Positions 61,640 to 64,000 of a stretch of 64,000 bases of DNA are shown here, in pieces (within the stretch, counting starts at the first letter, position 1; each line of letters begins with the position of its first letter). Both the position numbers and the translations under genes were made by a program. This stretch comes from Nymphaea colorata (lineage: Eukaryota > Streptophyta > Magnoliopsida > Nymphaeales > Nymphaeaceae): the NCBI RefSeq assembly GCF_008831285.2, contig NC_045151.1, positions 10,964,571 through 11,028,570 of the forward strand, in the 5' to 3' direction. The notes below the pieces were generated by a model, which was not told the DNA's origin, did not search any database, and saw only the letters and a list, made by a program, of their open reading frames with translations.

Positions 61640-63720
61640 TTTATAGTATTTCTTACCTTTTGTATAATGGAAGGAAAGAAATATCTCTTACTTCAGCATT
61701 TCTTCAAGTTTATTCTTACAAATTACGTTATATGGGTTTAATTATGAAACCTCATATCGAAAGAAAAAGTTTATGGGGCTACATAGATGAATGTGAAATA
61801 GAACTAATGTTAAGTCATACTAAGATTATGGATGAAAAGAGTAAAGAATTGGAAGGAGCAGAAAAAGATAAGGATGTCAAACATTTTGAGAAAAAGTGGA
61901 AGGAATGGAAGACAAATCACCATAAAGTAATGCCTTGGCTGCTTAACAACATTGATATTTTTGTTAATGCTCAATTGGCCAAGTTTGATTTGGTTAATCA
62001 AGCATGAGATTTTTTATAAGATACACATAGCACGAAGTACATGACTCATAAATGAAACATTCAAGTCAAAATTTCAAAATCACAGCAAAGGTGATAGAAT
62101 TATAAAAGAATATTATGCTGAGTTTTCTCAATTATGGGAAGAGCTCTCCATATTTGAGCAAAAATTTAGAGATTCTTATGACATTCTGTTAAGGGAATAA
62201 CAAATCCAAAGGATAAATTTTACGCTTTTCATATGGGAATAAGATCAGATTTTCATATTTTTACAACCTCCCTCTTGCATATATCTACTGTCCCCACTAT
62301 GAATGAAATTTTAATTGAATTGATTATGGAAGAAAACAGGCTGTTGCACTTCAAAAAGACAAATGACAATGTTTTAGCAGTTTTCAAGTTAGGAAATCAT
62401 GTGAAGACATATGAACACCTCATTTTGGAAAAAACTATGAATAACCAAGCAAGAAAATTATATGTCATGAACCACAACACATTAAACCTAGGTGTCCCAA
62501 ATGAAGGCAGTTTGAAAGAAAAGCTGTATTTTGCAAAAAATCCGCATAGAAAAGAAGAGAAGTCAGTTGAAAATATGTCAATTGATCAATTTGCTCACAC
62601 ATTACAAACTTATTTGAAGGGAAGCTTGCCATCAATTGGAGCCATAATTCCAACTGTTGAAGCACTTTCAATTTGCCTTTTGGATTTCAGAGCTTCTTTG
62701 TATATGACTCCACACGAAAATGTCTTTCAAACTCTAGAACTGCCCATTTTTTTATTTTGTTTCAACTACTGATGAGACTTCTTTAAAAATTAAGAATATT
62801 GGAGACTTTGAAAAACAAAACCAAAATGACGAAAGTATTAAAATCCCAAATGTGCATGCATGCCAAACTGAATTTAAATATTTTGTCGGTATCTCAAATT
62901 GCTGATCACAAGTGTGGGATTACTTTCTTACGAGAAAAATGTTTTGTATAGAATCAAACATCAGAGAAGATGATTGAGGAAGGAATTAGAAGATGACATT
63001 TCTATTGTATGGAATTTTTGGATTTAGCAAGTTTTTTTTTGTTTTTTTGGTAATACTGTAAAGAAAATGACATTGTTGTTTGGCATCAAAGGCTGAGACA
63101 TACTAGTCTTGAAAAAATGTTGTATGTACAATTTTTTAAAAAGAATATGTAATGAAAAATTTACATGTAATAAATGCATCTATGGAAATATGAAGTCCCT
63201 ACCATTTGGAGAGAGATTTTTTGTAAGCAAAGCATCCTTTGAACTTGTTCATTCTGATATGCCGGGTCCAGCTCTAGTGATATCCAAAGGTGGTTATTCT
63301 TATTATGATATATTTATTGATGATTATAATAGATATGTCTGGATCTACTTTCTTAGACATAAATATGAAGTCTTCTTAAATTTCAAAGTTTTTTAATCAT
63401 ATACTAGTTTCAAACAAATATTAAAACTCCAATAACTGATTCTAGTGAAGAATATGTTTCAAATCTATTTAAAAAGTTATTTAAAAGAAAATGGAATTGA
63501 ACATCAAAATTCTTGTCCAAAAATGCCACAAAAAATGGGATTTTAAAAAGAAAACAGCGGTACCTAAAATTTTTTGGGCTAAGACAGTTCTTACCTCAGT
63601 TTATCTTATAAACAAAATGCCATTCGAGGTTCTAAACAATAATACTCTATTCCAAACTCTTTATAACGTTGAACCTAATTATGATAGACTAAAAGTGTTT
63701 GGGCAAATGCTTTATCTTAA
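61640..63720 (+). pseudogene. Ty1/copia gag-pol remnant (gag, protease, integrase)
   Basis: Frames in copia order, broken by stops and shifts. Gag is at 61660-62007 and 62180-62580 (NHHKVMPWLLNNIDIFVNAQ; FHIFTTSLLHISTVPTMNEI). The protease site is near 62680-62720, reading LDFRASLYMTP where LD(S/T)GAS.HMTP is usual. The GAG-pre-integrase zinc finger is at 63079-63190 (WHQRLRHTSLEKM ... CNKCIYGNMKSLPF). The integrase core is at 63190-63396 (FELVHSDMPGP and YDIFIDDYNRYVWIYFLRHK with its two Asp residues) and 63491-63724 (KTVLTSVYLINKMPFEVLNN). The protease DSG motif is destroyed, so the copy is inactive. RT and RNase H would follow beyond the window. Confidence 0.75.
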
Positions 63721-64000
63721 ATAACTGAGGGAATAAACTTTCACATCAAGCCATCCCTTTGAATGCAAGTAAGAAAATGCAAGAGAGGGAAGGAGAATAG
63801 TTGGTGCATTTAGTGAAAGAGTTTTAAAGGAATATTTCAGTAAAATTAGTGAGAAACCATGCACTAAATATAAATAACTGTTTTGTGGGAATCAAAGTTG
63901 AACATAGAGAACATGCTTAAAACACTGAGAATTAACCAAACAAAGCACATTTTTATTACCTCAATAAATTGATAAAATCTAATAAATAGAAACAAAGCTA

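Overview
This is nuclear DNA from a flowering plant. Two multi-exon genes are split by AT-rich introns with GT/AG borders, their proteins match families conserved in plants, and introns and intergenic DNA are full of LTR retrotransposons, MITE-like inverted-repeat elements and microsatellites. I cannot name the species. The long, repeat-filled introns fit a large, repeat-rich angiosperm genome.

Layout. Positions 1-1210 are upstream intergenic DNA. From about 1.21 to 22.35 kb, on the plus strand, lies a SAC3/GANP-family gene (plant SAC3A type, predicted TREX-2-related mRNA-export or processing factor): a non-coding leader exon, a long 5' UTR intron and twelve coding exons that join in frame to about 960 residues. 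From 52.4 down to 24.16 kb, on the minus strand, lies an EXO84C-type exocyst subunit gene: seven coding exons, 765 residues, all junctions in phase. The two genes are convergent, with coding ends 3.0 kb apart.

The most striking structure is inside EXO84C intron 2, which is 13.07 kb. A decayed Ty1/copia element (plus strand, about 37.15-48.47 kb) is split by a rearranged Ty3/gypsy element (37.83-46.42 kb). The gypsy element has a complete-looking 3.8-kb LTR, a primer-binding site and a gag with two in-frame stops, all on the minus strand. Gag then runs straight into a second, inverted and 3'-truncated copy of the same LTR. The result is a near-identical 3.2-kb inverted repeat around a 2.2-kb spacer, transcribed within the EXO84C pre-mRNA. 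It could fold into a very long double-stranded RNA and act as an siRNA source; that consequence is inference.

Other mobile DNA includes a 1.05-kb MITE with a 10-bp target duplication in a SAC3A intron, relatives of it at 7.4 and 30.7 kb, a 372-bp MITE with 42-bp terminal inverted repeats at 58.9 kb, a 207-bp MITE at 53.1 kb, a hAT transposase fossil at 31.3-32.6 kb, a fold-back element at 33.1-33.8 kb and a second copia element from 61.07 kb to the window end. Between 52.5 and 61 kb I see no convincing intact gene.
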